DNA from: Azoarcus sp.
Lineage (GTDB): Bacteria; Pseudomonadota; Gammaproteobacteria; Burkholderiales; Rhodocyclaceae
Direction: 5' to 3'
Assembly: GCA_030604735.1 (NCBI GenBank)
Contig: JAUVVG010000011.1
Span: 26,459-90,458 of the forward strand
DNA length: 64,000 bases
Under the pieces are notes generated by a model. It was not told where the DNA came from, ran no database searches, and worked only from the letters and a program-made list of their open reading frames with translations. Both the position numbers and the translations under genes were made by a program. How positions within the stretch are numbered: the stretch's first letter is position 1; each line of letters begins with the position of its first letter. Below are positions 52,969 through 62,158 of this stretch, piece after piece.

Positions 52969-54396
52969 ATGAAAACAGTCTGGATCGTTGATGATGATCG
53001 CTCCATCCGGTGGGTGCTGGAAAAAGCCCTTGGCCGGGAGAACATAGCCCACGAAAGTTTCGCCTCGGCCAACGAAGCCCTGGACGCGCTCGATGCTGCC
53101 AGTGCGCCGCCCAGTGTGCTGGTGTCGGACATCCGCATGCCCGGTGAGTCCGGCCTGGACCTGTTGCAGAAGGTGAAGTCACGCCTGCCCAATCTGCCGG
53201 TCATCATCATGACCGCCTACTCGGATCTGGACAGTGCGGTGTCCGCATTCCAGGGCGGCGCATTCGAGTACCTCCCCAAGCCTTTCGATGTCGATCAGGC
53301 CGTCACCCTCGTAAGACGCGCACTGGAACAAAGCGCGCACCAGGTTGGTGCCGAAACCGAGACAGCGCTCGCCCCCGAAATCCTGGGCCAGGCTCCGGCG
53401 ATGCAGGAAGTCTTTCGCGCGATCGGCCGACTGTCTCAATCCCATGCGACCGTGCTGATCAACGGCGAATCCGGCACCGGCAAGGAGCTGGTCGCCCATG
53501 CGCTGCATCGGCACAGCCCGCGACGCGATGCACCTTTCATCGCGATCAACACCGCGGCGATTCCTCGCGACCTGCTCGAATCGGAACTGTTCGGCCATGA
53601 GCGCGGCGCCTTCACCGGCGCCGCCACCCAGCGTCGCGGACGCTTCGAGCAGGCCGAGAATGGCACGCTCTTCCTGGACGAGATCGGTGACATGCCGGCC
53701 GAGTTGCAGACCCGGCTGCTGCGGGTCTTGTCGGACGGGCACTTCTATCGCGTCGGCGGCCAGCAACCGATCCGCGCGAATGTACGGGTGATCGCGGCGA
53801 CCCATCAGGATCTGGAAGAGCGAGTCAGACAGGGGCTTTTCCGCGAGGACTTGTTCCATCGCCTCAACGTGATCCGGCTGCGCCTGCCCCCGATGCGGGA
53901 GCGACGCGAGGACATCCCGGTGCTGGTCCGGCACTTCCTGCAGAAAAGCGCGCAGGAACTCGGAATGGAGCCCAAGCGTATCTCTGAAGCCGCATTGAAG
54001 TTCCTGCAGGGACAGCCCTTTCCCGGCAACGTCCGCCAGCTTGAGAACCTCTGCCACTGGCTGACCGTGATGGCGCCCGGGCAAGTTGTCGATGTCGCCG
54101 ACCTGCCGCCCGAGTTGCGTGAACAACCGGTCTCCGAGACCGGCACCGACTGGACGACCGGGCTGGGCATCGAGGCCGACCACCTGATATCCGCGAAGCC
54201 GGGCGAGGTGTTCGAGAAACTCACACAGGAGTTCGAGCGGACCTTGATCCGGCGCGCGCTCAACGCGACCGGCGGCCGACGCATCGAGGCCGCGCAATTG
54301 CTCGGCATCGGACGCAACACGATCACCCGCAAGATTCAGGAACTGGGCATAGACGACGGCCGCCCGCACAACGGCGACCCCGAAGTGGCGCAATGA
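52969..54396 (+). CDS. glnG: Nitrogen regulation response regulator NtrC
   Basis: Sigma-54-dependent activator, 475 residues. Receiver domain with phospho-acceptor D54 (LVSDIRMPGESG), AAA+ domain with Walker A GESGTGKELVAHALHRHSP, the sigma-54 contact loop GAFTGA, Walker B NGTLFLDEIGDMP, arginine finger region VRQLENLCHWL, and a Fis-type DNA-binding helix-turn-helix at the C-terminus (GGRRIEAAQLLGIGRNTITRKIQEL). It would act on the sites upstream of glnA. Confidence 0.96.
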   Translation: MKTVWIVDDDRSIRWVLEKALGRENIAHESFASANEALDALDAASAPPSVLVSDIRMPGESGLDLLQKVKSRLPNLPVIIMTAYSDLDSAVSAFQGGAFEYLPKPFDVDQAVTLVRRALEQSAHQVGAETETALAPEILGQAPAMQEVFRAIGRLSQSHATVLINGESGTGKELVAHALHRHSPRRDAPFIAINTAAIPRDLLESELFGHERGAFTGAATQRRGRFEQAENGTLFLDEIGDMPAELQTRLLRVLSDGHFYRVGGQQPIRANVRVIAATHQDLEERVRQGLFREDLFHRLNVIRLRLPPMRERREDIPVLVRHFLQKSAQELGMEPKRISEAALKFLQGQPFPGNVRQLENLCHWLTVMAPGQVVDVADLPPELREQPVSETGTDWTTGLGIEADHLISAKPGEVFEKLTQEFERTLIRRALNATGGRRIEAAQLLGIGRNTITRKIQELGIDDGRPHNGDPEVAQ

Positions 54397-54555
54397 CCCC
54401 GAGACCGGATCGCACATGATGGGTGCCGGCGCACCGGCGCCTGACCCGCCGCTCGCGAGTCGCCACGGTCGACCCGGCACTTTGCGATCGAGTTGACGCG
54501 ATCGGGATGGCTTGTCGGATAATCCGTCCAGACCATCCTGTGCGGAAACTCCGAT

Positions 54556-55380
54556 TTGTCGCCTTCTACCGATACTGCTTCTCCCGACGCCGATGCACTG
54601 AGCGCACCCCGCATTCGCGCGCTACTCGGTCCGCTCGCTTCCCGCTTCGATGTGGTCGTGCTGGCGCAGTGCGGGTCGACCAACTCGGCCCTGCTGGACT
54701 CACCGCCGCCGGATGACGGCCGAATCCATGTCGTCGCCTCGGAGCAGCAGCACGCCGGACGAGGCCGTCGCGGCCGCTCCTGGCAATCCTGGCCCGGTGC
54801 AAGCCTGACCTTCTCGGTGCTATGGCGTTTCGAGGCCGGCGCCCCGGTTCCGGCCGGATTGTCGCTGGTCGCTGGCATCGCCGTCGCTCGTGCGGTCGAG
54901 CGTCTCGGAATGGAAGGCGTCCAGCTCAAATGGCCAAACGATCTGCTGATCTACGGCGACAAGCTCGCCGGCATCCTGGTCGAGTTGACCCAGATACGGG
55001 GGCGCCCCCCGGCCGCCGTCCTCGGCATAGGGATGAATGTGAGGCTTCCAGTGGATGCGATGATCGAGGGCCAGCCCGGCATCACCGATCTCGCCGCCCA
55101 TCTGCCCACTCCGCCGGAGCGTAATCGGGTGTTGGCCGCGATCCTCACCGAGCTGAGCCAGCTTCTCGATACCTACGCCACAGCGGGTTTTCCAGCCTTG
55201 CGTGGCGCATGGGAGCAGCGCAATGCCTTTGCCGACCTGCCAGTACGCATCTTCGGAGAGGGGCGCGAGCTGATTGGCCAATGCATCGGGGTAGACGACG
55301 ACGGGGCGCTGCTGCTCGATACCGACGAAGGCAGGGTCAGGGTCTTGTCCGGCGAAGTATCGCTGAGGTCACTCCAATGA
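54556..55380 (+). CDS. birA: Biotin--[acetyl-CoA-carboxylase] ligase (no repressor domain)
   Basis: Attaches biotin to the carboxyl-carrier protein of acetyl-CoA carboxylase. 274 residues. Biotinoyl-AMP site GRGRRGRSW (residues 68-76), LVAGIAVARAVE, LKWPNDLLIYGDKLAGIL and GIGMNV are present, with a C-terminal BPL_C domain. There is no N-terminal helix-turn-helix, so it is a ligase only and not the biotin-operon repressor. The start is TTG at 54556 (MSPSTDT); no strong ribosome site. coaX overlaps by 4 nt. Confidence 0.93.
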   Translation: MSPSTDTASPDADALSAPRIRALLGPLASRFDVVVLAQCGSTNSALLDSPPPDDGRIHVVASEQQHAGRGRRGRSWQSWPGASLTFSVLWRFEAGAPVPAGLSLVAGIAVARAVERLGMEGVQLKWPNDLLIYGDKLAGILVELTQIRGRPPAAVLGIGMNVRLPVDAMIEGQPGITDLAAHLPTPPERNRVLAAILTELSQLLDTYATAGFPALRGAWEQRNAFADLPVRIFGEGRELIGQCIGVDDDGALLLDTDEGRVRVLSGEVSLRSLQ

Positions 55381-56108
55381 TGCTGCTGATCGACGCGGGC
55401 AACACCCGGGTCAAGTGGGGTTTGAGGCGTGACGGAAGCTGGCACGCCCAGGGGGCGATCACGCATGCGGACATCCCGACCCTGGCCGACGTCATCGGTA
55501 GCGTGCCGCTTGCCGCCATCATGGGCGTGAACGTCGCCGGTCGTGCCATCGCGGAAGAGATAGAGACGACCCTGTCGCCGTCGGGCAGGCGTCCGGAATG
55601 GATCATGCCCTCGGTACAACGCTGCGGCGTACGCAATCTCTATGACAACCCGGAGCAACTCGGGGCGGACCGCTGGGCCGCACTGATCGGCGCGCGCGCG
55701 CTTCATCCCGGGGCCTGTCTTGTGGTGACCTCCGGCACGGCGACCACCATCGATCACCTGGACGAGGACGGCGTCTTCCAGGGCGGGCTGATCCTGCCCG
55801 GTACCGAACTGATGCGTCGATCGCTGGCCGGAAATACCGCGCAACTCCCTTTCACAGACGGACGCTTCACCCCGCACCCACGCAATACCGCGGATGCGAT
55901 CATCTCGGGCTGCCTCGCTGCCCAGGCCGGCGCGGTGGAACGGATGTACCGCGGGATTCAGGCCGGCCGCAATCCCCTGTGCCTGTTGAATGGCGGCGGA
56001 GCCGGGATGCTGGAGAGCGTGCTCCAGATCCCGTATCGGCAGATCGACAATCTGGTCCTGGAAGGCCTGGCAGTCATCGCGGCAACGCACCCGCTTACGA
56101 ACGATTGA
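55377..56108 (+). CDS. coaX: Type III pantothenate kinase
   Basis: ASKHA-fold kinase for the first step of CoA synthesis; insensitive to CoA feedback and potassium-dependent in known members. 243 residues. Motifs: LLIDAGNTRVKWGL (phosphate loop), GADRWAALIGAR, VVTSGTATTIDHLDEDGVFQGGLILPG and NTADAIISGCLAAQAGAVE. The ATG overlaps the birA stop (ATGA), a typical birA-coaX fusion-like arrangement. Confidence 0.95.
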   Translation: MMLLIDAGNTRVKWGLRRDGSWHAQGAITHADIPTLADVIGSVPLAAIMGVNVAGRAIAEEIETTLSPSGRRPEWIMPSVQRCGVRNLYDNPEQLGADRWAALIGARALHPGACLVVTSGTATTIDHLDEDGVFQGGLILPGTELMRRSLAGNTAQLPFTDGRFTPHPRNTADAIISGCLAAQAGAVERMYRGIQAGRNPLCLLNGGGAGMLESVLQIPYRQIDNLVLEGLAVIAATHPLTND

Positions 56109-56206
56109 AACAGGCCTGCCGCTGATCGGCTGATGGCTGCTTTATAGCCGCTACAAGCCTGCCGGACAGGCCCACGATCCCGCTTCAATCGATTAAGCTA
56201 GCGGCC

Positions 56207-57124
56207 ATGCGTCTGGTGCTCATCTGCCTGTTACTGCTCAATCTGCTCGCACTCGCCGCCGGGTTCGGGTTACTCGGCTCGTCCGAGCCGCGAGGCGAGG
56301 CCGAGCGGCTGACCAACCAGATCAACCCCGAGCGCTTGCGCCTGGAACCGGTCGCACCGATCACTTCCGCTGCACAGCCCAGTACAAGTTCAGGCGGGAG
56401 TGCCGCCACGGCATCGCCGACGACCCCGACCAGTGTGCTGAGCCGCGATACGGCTCAACCGTTGGACACCCCCTCTGCTGCACCTGCCACACCTGTTCCT
56501 ACCTCGCCCTTGCCCACGTCCACGCCGACTCCTCTTGCAGCGCCTGCCATCGCACCGACCGGGGCGTCCCGATCGACCCTCGCCGATGAGCCAACCGATC
56601 CGCCCGCCGAGACGACCCCGCCCGGCGCCCTGCTGGTCGAAGAGGTGGCCACCGAAACCGACGACACCACGCTGGTCTGTGTCGCCTATGCCGACCTGGC
56701 CGAATCCGAGCGCGACGAAATCGTTGCCATCGCAGAATCGGTGAACCCGATACCACGGATCACGACCGAGATGATCGAACCGCCTGCCTCATGGTGGGTG
56801 CGGATCCCCCCAACCGGGTCGCGGAATGCCGCGGAGGAGCGGGCGCGACAGCTCCGGGCGCAAGACATCACCGACCTCTTCATCGTCCGTGAACAAGGGC
56901 CCAACCAGTATGCCATCTCGCTCGGGCTTTTCCGAACCGAGGCCAGCGCCCGGCAGCATCTCGCAGACCTTCAGGCCCGCCAGGTTCGCGGCGCAGAAAT
57001 CGCGGCTCGCAATCCGGCCAGTTTCGCGCTGGAGATTACTGGCACTACCGGCGCGATCGGGCGCCTGAACGCCAGGCTAGCGCAAAGCGGCACGAACCTG
57101 CAGGCAGGGACATGCGCGCAGTGA
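56207..57124 (+). CDS. SPOR-domain-like membrane-anchored protein
   Basis: 305-residue protein: N-terminal signal anchor (LVLICLLLLNLLALAAGFGLL), a Pro/Thr/Ala-rich linker of about 120 residues, then a C-terminal domain (about 155-300) resembling a SPOR fold (SWWVRIPPTGSRNAAEERARQLRAQ; NQYAISLGLFRTEASARQHLADLQARQV). SPOR domains bind denuded peptidoglycan at the septum. Found after coaX in many betaproteobacteria by memory. coaE begins inside its 3' end (13-nt overlap). SPOR assignment is moderate because similarity is low. Confidence 0.78.
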   Translation: MRLVLICLLLLNLLALAAGFGLLGSSEPRGEAERLTNQINPERLRLEPVAPITSAAQPSTSSGGSAATASPTTPTSVLSRDTAQPLDTPSAAPATPVPTSPLPTSTPTPLAAPAIAPTGASRSTLADEPTDPPAETTPPGALLVEEVATETDDTTLVCVAYADLAESERDEIVAIAESVNPIPRITTEMIEPPASWWVRIPPTGSRNAAEERARQLRAQDITDLFIVREQGPNQYAISLGLFRTEASARQHLADLQARQVRGAEIAARNPASFALEITGTTGAIGRLNARLAQSGTNLQAGTCAQ

Positions 57125-57759
57125 GGATCGCCGAGAAGCCGTTCATCGTCGGTCTGACCGGTGGTATCGGCAGCGGCAAGAGCACCGTGGCAGACCGCTT
57201 TGGTCGGCTAGGGGTCGCGATCGTAGACACCGACCTCATCGCCCACCAGCTCACCGCCGCCAAGGGGGCAGCGATGCCGGCGATTGCGGCCGCATTCGGA
57301 GACGAGGTCATTACGGCAGATGGCTCGATGGACCGCGAGGCAATGCGGGAGCGGGCCTTTTCCGACCCGGCGTCACGTCAGCGGCTGGAGCGGATCCTGC
57401 ATCCGATGATTCGTGCGGAAAGCGACCGGCAATGTCGTCTCGCGGACTCCCCCTATGTCATCCTGGCCGTGCCCCTACTGATCGAATCGGGCACATACCG
57501 ACAACGTTGCAACCGCATCTGCGTGGTCGACTGCCGCCCGGAGACCCAGATCGAAAGGGTCAGACGCCGCAGCCAGCTCAGCGATGAACGCATACTGTCC
57601 ATCATCGCAGCCCAGGTCGATCGTGCCACACGTCTCGCCGCAGCCGACGATGTGATCGACAACGAAGGCGGGATCGACCGACTGGATCAGCAGGTGGCGG
57701 CACTGCACGAGCGATATCTCGCGATGGCGGACACGCTTCGCGGCAAGACCGACGATTGA
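57112..57759 (+). CDS. coaE: Dephospho-CoA kinase
   Basis: Last step of CoA synthesis. 215 residues. Walker A is GLTGGIGSGKSTVAD, followed by VDTDLIAHQLT, LERILHPMIRAE, VPLLIESGTYRQRCNRICVVDC and the lid region QIERVRRRSQLSDERI. Overlaps the SPOR gene by 13 nt. It begins the coaE-zapD-yacG cluster found widely in proteobacteria; pilD, often upstream, is absent here. Confidence 0.95.
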   Translation: MRAVRIAEKPFIVGLTGGIGSGKSTVADRFGRLGVAIVDTDLIAHQLTAAKGAAMPAIAAAFGDEVITADGSMDREAMRERAFSDPASRQRLERILHPMIRAESDRQCRLADSPYVILAVPLLIESGTYRQRCNRICVVDCRPETQIERVRRRSQLSDERILSIIAAQVDRATRLAAADDVIDNEGGIDRLDQQVAALHERYLAMADTLRGKTDD

Positions 57760-57839
57760 TTTTGTGGGAATCATTCCGGTTTTTATCGCTGTGCTATCAT
57801 CGTCACACCCGTTTGCGACAGGATTCGGCCTTTTGAATC

Positions 57840-58646
57840 ATGGCACGAGCACCTGAACAGGAGACCCCTTTCTTTGAGCCTGCCCCGGTGAACATCAGTT
57901 ACGAATATCCTCTGAACGAGCGCATCCGGACCTTGCTGCGGCTCGAGGATCTCTACCGCAAAATGGCTCATTTTCATCGGGGCGATGCACCGCAAGACCA
58001 TCATATCGCGCTGCTGACCCTGTTCGAGGTGCTGGAGGTCGCCGGGCGTGCCGATCTCAAGGTCGACCTGATGCAGGAGCTCGAACGTCAGCGTCAGATC
58101 CTGATGTCCTTCCGCAACAACCCCGAGATTTCCGAGCAGGCGCTGGCAGGGGCGCTTTACGAGATCGAGCAGGCCTCGTCTTCCTTGCTCGCGATGGCCG
58201 GCAAGATCGGCCAGTACCTGCGTGAGAATGAATGGCTGATGGCGATTCGAAGCCGCGCTGCGATTCCTGGCGGTGTCTGCGAATTCGACCTGCCGTCCTA
58301 CCATTTCTGGCTCAACCGCGGGGCCGATACGCGCCGGCATGATCTGGACGGATGGATACAACCCATGATCCCGATCCGGGACGGCCTTACCATCGTCTTG
58401 CGCCTGCTGCGAGCGAGCGGCCACCCCGAGCCCCAGGTCGCCCAGAACGGCAGTTATCAATTGACCATGAGTGGGCGCAGCGCCCAGATGCTCAAACTCA
58501 GGCTCCCGGCGAGCGAAGCGGTCATACCCGAGATCAGTGCGAACAAGTACGCACTCAGCATCCGCTTCATGCAACCCGAAACAGTGGCGCGCGCCCGCGC
58601 AGCCGAGCGCGATGTCCAGTTCGAGCTGACTTTCTGCAGCCTCTGA
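57840..58646 (+). CDS. zapD: Cell division protein ZapD
   Basis: Cytoplasmic FtsZ-bundling factor of the divisome. 268 residues, somewhat longer than the E. coli protein (247). Family features: [40 protein letters not shown] and a mainly beta C-terminal part ([28 protein letters not shown]) with [14 protein letters not shown] ending. Between coaE and yacG as usual. Confidence 0.93.
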   Translation: MARAPEQETPFFEPAPVNISYEYPLNERIRTLLRLEDLYRKMAHFHRGDAPQDHHIALLTLFEVLEVAGRADLKVDLMQELERQRQILMSFRNNPEISEQALAGALYEIEQASSSLLAMAGKIGQYLRENEWLMAIRSRAAIPGGVCEFDLPSYHFWLNRGADTRRHDLDGWIQPMIPIRDGLTIVLRLLRASGHPEPQVAQNGSYQLTMSGRSAQMLKLRLPASEAVIPEISANKYALSIRFMQPETVARARAAERDVQFELTFCSL

Positions 58647-58666
58647 TCACAAGAGACGCCCGCAGG

Positions 58667-58861
58667 ATGGCAACCTCTCCTACCGTCAAATGCCCCCGAT
58701 GCGGTGCGCTGGTCGAATGGGTTCCGACCAGCAAATGGCGGCCTTTCTGCTCCGAACGGTGCAAGCAACTGGATCTGGGCGCCTGGGCCTCCGAGGCTTA
58801 CCGGGTACCGGTCGCCGCCCCACCCGACCCGGACAGCGACGGACGCAGCGAAGAACGCTGA
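58667..58861 (+). CDS. yacG: DNA gyrase inhibitor YacG
   Basis: Zinc-finger protein of 64 residues that inhibits DNA gyrase in E. coli. Four zinc cysteines are in [10 protein letters not shown] and [22 protein letters not shown]. The start at 58667 ([13 protein letters not shown]) is set by homology; a much longer frame reads through zapD out of frame. The spacer from zapD is 20 nt. The C-terminal tail is acidic. Confidence 0.93.
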   Translation: MATSPTVKCPRCGALVEWVPTSKWRPFCSERCKQLDLGAWASEAYRVPVAAPPDPDSDGRSEER

Positions 58862-58886
58862 CGACTCGTTCGCGTTTCGGTCGCTC

Positions 58887-59834
58887 TCAGACGCCCGCCT
58901 CCCAGGCTGCCCGGATCGCCGCGATACCATGGGCACCGGCTCTGCGCGCCTCGGGTAGTTCTGCACGATCCACGCCTCCAAGCCCGAATACCGGCATCGG
59001 CAATTCGGCCGCCAACTCGGCGAATCTTGCCCAGCCCATGCCGCCGCGCCCGGGATGCGTCGGGGTCTCATGCACTGCGCCGAGCACGGCATAGTCGACA
59101 CCGACCCGGGCCGCCTGCTCGAGTTCGGCCCGATCATGGCATGAGGCGCCGACCCAGCCGAAATCCGGTCGCTCACCCAACTTGTTCAACTCGGCACTAT
59201 TCAGATGCACGCCATCCACCCGGGCGCGAGCGGCCAGTGCCGGCGCAGCATTGACCACCACATGCCCACCACGGGGGCGTACACCGTGCATGACCGCCTC
59301 ACAGAAGGACAGCAAGTCCGGCTCGGCCATCCCGGGTTCGCGCACCTGGACGAAGCGCAAACCACGCGCGAGCGCGCGTTCCAGTGCGTCGAGCTGACGC
59401 GTCACCCCGATTCGCGTCGCGTGGGTGATCCCGATGAAATCGGGCAGGCTCAGCGCCTTGAGGATGGGACCATTGGCCGGCAGCATCGGCCCGACCTGCA
59501 ACGCGTCTGCCCGCTCCCACGACAAGGCGCTGTGGACATGGTCATTGACCTCACCCTCCCACTCCAGCACCTCGAAAAAATGCAGGCGTACCCGGGCATG
59601 CTCGTAGTGGTGCTCCCTGACCAACCACGGGCACAGCGCCTTCACCCTGATACCCAGCTCCTCGTCCAGTTCCCGCACCAGCGCCCTTGCTGGCGTCTCG
59701 CCCACTTCGACCTTCCCACCGGGAAACTCCCAGTAGCCGGGGTAGAAAGTACCCGGCGCACGCTGACCCAGCAGAAAGCTGCCATCCGGCCGCCGGATCA
59801 CCCCGGCCGCCACCTCGACCCGCTTGACCGTCAT
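58887..59834 (-). CDS. Nudix (MutT) hydrolase fused to ThiE/TenI-like domain
   Basis: 314-residue fusion. The N-terminal Nudix domain has a complete box (G40-x5-E46-x7-R54-E55-L-x-E58-E59-x-G61), as in MutT enzymes that clear 8-oxo-dGTP. The C-terminal domain from about residue 150 resembles thiamine-phosphate synthase/TenI (ALARGLRFVQVREPGM, AVLGAVHETPTHPG, VFGLGGVDRAELPEARRAGAHGIAAI). This fusion is common in proteobacteria; the function of the second half is unclear. The ATG at 59834 begins 4 nt after the DUF815 gene. Confidence 0.9.
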   Translation of the reverse strand: MTVKRVEVAAGVIRRPDGSFLLGQRAPGTFYPGYWEFPGGKVEVGETPARALVRELDEELGIRVKALCPWLVREHHYEHARVRLHFFEVLEWEGEVNDHVHSALSWERADALQVGPMLPANGPILKALSLPDFIGITHATRIGVTRQLDALERALARGLRFVQVREPGMAEPDLLSFCEAVMHGVRPRGGHVVVNAAPALAARARVDGVHLNSAELNKLGERPDFGWVGASCHDRAELEQAARVGVDYAVLGAVHETPTHPGRGGMGWARFAELAAELPMPVFGLGGVDRAELPEARRAGAHGIAAIRAAWEAGV

Positions 59835-59838
59835 CTTC

Positions 59839-60705
59839 TCACTCGCCGTTGAGTCGACCGGCATGGTCGCGCGCGAACTGCCACGCGACACGGCCCGAAC
59901 GCGAACCCCGCATCAAGGCCCATTGCAGTGCCTCCTGACGACACGCGTCGATCTGTTTCTTGTCCACACCAAAGGTTTTCAGCCAATGTGCGACGATGGT
60001 CAGGTACTCGTCCTGACTGAACGGATAGAAGGAAATCCACAGCCCGAAACGCTCCGACAAGGAGATCTTCTCCTCGACCGCTTCGCCTGGATGGACCTCG
60101 CCATCGACATGGCGGGTGGTCAGATTCTCGTCGTGGTACTCGGGCATCAGGTGGCGTCGGTTCGAGGTGGCATAGATCAACAGGTTGTCCGGTACCGCCG
60201 ATACCGAGCCATCGAGGACGCTCTTCAAGGCCTTGTAACCGGGCTCGGCCTCTTCGAACGACAGGTCGTCGCAGAAGACAATGAACCGCTCCGACCTGCC
60301 CCGTATCAGGTCGATCACATCCGGTAGATCCACCAAGTCGTCCTTGTCGATTTCTATCAGGCGAAGTCCCTGCTTGGCGTAGGCATTGAGCAGCGCCTTG
60401 ACCAGCGATGACTTGCCCGTCCCACGCGCGCCGGTCAGCAGCACGTTGTTCGCCAGTCGCCCCTCGACGAACTGCCGGGTATTCCGGTCGATGCGTGCCT
60501 TCTGGTCGTCTACATCGCGCAAATCACGCAACCTGATACCGTGCGGCTCGGCCACGGCCTGAAGAAAACCGCGGCCGTTGCGCCTGCGCCAGCGAAACGC
60601 GGTGGTCTTGCCCCATTCGGGCGCCGGCATCGGTGCCGGGAGAATCTGATCCAAGCGATCGAACAACCGTTCTGCCCGCTCGATCAGGCGCGAAAAATCA
60701 CTCAT
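59839..60705 (-). CDS. DUF815-family P-loop ATPase
   Basis: AAA-like ATPase of 288 residues. The P-loop is GARGTGKSSLVKALL (residues 92-106), Walker B is RFIVFCDDLSFEE, and a sensor-like segment LLIYATSNRRHLMPE follows; the C-terminus LMRGSRSGRVAWQFARDHAG is typical of DUF815. Function is unknown. The ATG at 60705 has AAGGA upstream; it sits inside the end of a 39-residue membrane protein gene (8-nt overlap), so the two are probably translated together. Its position upstream of the MutT-type gene is conserved. Confidence 0.88.
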   Translation of the reverse strand: MSDFSRLIERAERLFDRLDQILPAPMPAPEWGKTTAFRWRRRNGRGFLQAVAEPHGIRLRDLRDVDDQKARIDRNTRQFVEGRLANNVLLTGARGTGKSSLVKALLNAYAKQGLRLIEIDKDDLVDLPDVIDLIRGRSERFIVFCDDLSFEEAEPGYKALKSVLDGSVSAVPDNLLIYATSNRRHLMPEYHDENLTTRHVDGEVHPGEAVEEKISLSERFGLWISFYPFSQDEYLTIVAHWLKTFGVDKKQIDACRQEALQWALMRGSRSGRVAWQFARDHAGRLNGE

Positions 60706-60817
60706 TCCCATCCTTGTCTTGTTTTGTGTCGTTGCGACGCCTCTTCGGCCAGGTTGCCCAGACGATCGTGAGCAACAAGGCGAGCGCGATACCTGCTTCC
60801 AAAAAAATGACCCACAT
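60698..60817 (-). CDS. Small single-pass membrane protein, 39 residues
   Basis: A short gene easily missed by size cut-offs. It encodes MWVIFLEAGIALALLLTIVW (one transmembrane helix), then ATWPKRRRNDTKQDKDGNE, a basic and then charged cytoplasmic tail, consistent with N-out orientation. A GGAGA ribosome site lies 5 nt before the ATG at 60817. Its stop overlaps the DUF815 start by 8 nt, a strong sign of coupling. I infer that it anchors or partners the DUF815 ATPase. No family name is known to me. Confidence 0.72.
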   Translation of the reverse strand: MWVIFLEAGIALALLLTIVWATWPKRRRNDTKQDKDGNE

Positions 60818-60884
60818 GTTTGTCTCCGTGGCGAGTCGGTATACTGTCGTTCGCAGCGTCCCGAGTCCACCCCAAACAACCTAG

Positions 60885-62120
60885 ATGAAACACGCCTCCT
60901 TCAGTCGCATCGCACCAGCACTCCTGTTCGCTGCAGCCTTGATAGGCTTGACTGCCTGTTCGAGCTCCCTGCCCCAGCAGGCGGTCTGCCCGCCGGCGCA
61001 GCCGTGCCCGGCCTGTCCGACCTGCCCGACCGCGGAGCCGACTCCCGCACCGGAACCGCTTGCCCCGCCGAGCGAGCCACTGCAACGATCCAGCTGGGAA
61101 GCGCTGCCGGGCTGGAGCGAGGATGATCCGGCTCAGGCCTGGCCGGCCTTGCGCGAGTCCTGCCGCACACTGATCAATCAGGCTCGCTGGCAGTCGGTGT
61201 GCGCGATCGGCCAGCAACTCGGCGAAAGGCCGGATAGCCGCAGCGTACGTCAGTTCTTCGAAACCCACTTCGACCCCTGGCTGGCGGTCAACCCCGATGG
61301 AACCAGCCACGGCCTGGTGACCGGCTATTACGAACCCCTGATCCAAGGCAGCCGCCACCGTACCGACCGTGACCAATGGCCTATCCATGGGGTCCCGGAG
61401 GACATGCTGACCGTCGACCTTGGCGAAATCTATCCCGATCTGCGCAACATGCGGCTGCGTGGGCGCCTGGTTGGCAACCGGGTCGTCCCCTACTGGACCC
61501 GCGCACAACTGGATGAGATGAGTGGCCTGGTCCCCGCCCCGACGCTGCTCTGGGCGGCCGATCCGATCGACCTTTTCTTTCTGCAGGTACAAGGCTCTGG
61601 CCAGGTCGAACTTCCCGACGGCTCACGTGTTCGCATCGGCTATGCCGATCAGAACGGCCACCCATACAACTCGATCGGTCGCTGGCTGGTCTCCCAGGGC
61701 GAACTCAAGCTGGAGCAGGCGTCGATGCAGAGCATCAAGCAATGGGCGCGTGACAATCCGCATCGACTCAACGAAATGCTCAACACCAATCCGAGTTATG
61801 TCTTCTTCCGGGAACTACCGGCCTCGACTGGCGGACCGATTGGCGCACTCGGCGTACCGCTGACCGCCAAGCGCAGCATCGCGATCGATCCACGCTATGT
61901 GCCGCTAGGCGCACCGGTCTTTCTTGCGACCACCTATCCGCTGTCTGAGCGCCCACTGCGTCAGCTGATGCTCGCCCAGGACACCGGTGGCGCCATCAAG
62001 GGCGTCGTGCGCGCCGACTTCTTCTGGGGCTTTGGCGACGAGGCAGGCACCCAGGCCGGGCGGATGCGGCAACAGGGACAGATGTGGGTCTTGCTACCGA
62101 AGGGTGCAGGGGTGCCATAG
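60885..62120 (+). CDS. mltA: Membrane-bound lytic murein transglycosylase A
   Basis: Outer-membrane lipoprotein that cleaves peptidoglycan. 411 residues. Lipobox LTAC ends at C25. A Cys/Pro-rich linker follows (QQAVCPPAQPCPACPTCPT), unusual for a periplasmic protein. The MltA barrel (GLVTGYYEPLIQGSRHRTDRDQWPIHGVPEDM; FFLQVQGSGQVELPDGSRVRIGYADQNGHPY) and 3D domain (LMLAQDTGGAIKGVVRADFFWG, with the catalytic aspartate in AQDTGG) are complete. No clear ribosome site at the ATG. Divergent from the small membrane protein gene. Confidence 0.94.
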   Translation: MKHASFSRIAPALLFAAALIGLTACSSSLPQQAVCPPAQPCPACPTCPTAEPTPAPEPLAPPSEPLQRSSWEALPGWSEDDPAQAWPALRESCRTLINQARWQSVCAIGQQLGERPDSRSVRQFFETHFDPWLAVNPDGTSHGLVTGYYEPLIQGSRHRTDRDQWPIHGVPEDMLTVDLGEIYPDLRNMRLRGRLVGNRVVPYWTRAQLDEMSGLVPAPTLLWAADPIDLFFLQVQGSGQVELPDGSRVRIGYADQNGHPYNSIGRWLVSQGELKLEQASMQSIKQWARDNPHRLNEMLNTNPSYVFFRELPASTGGPIGALGVPLTAKRSIAIDPRYVPLGAPVFLATTYPLSERPLRQLMLAQDTGGAIKGVVRADFFWGFGDEAGTQAGRMRQQGQMWVLLPKGAGVP

Positions 62121-62158
62121 TCAGCTTGCCCCGGCCGGTTCGTAAAGAGGGAAAAAAA

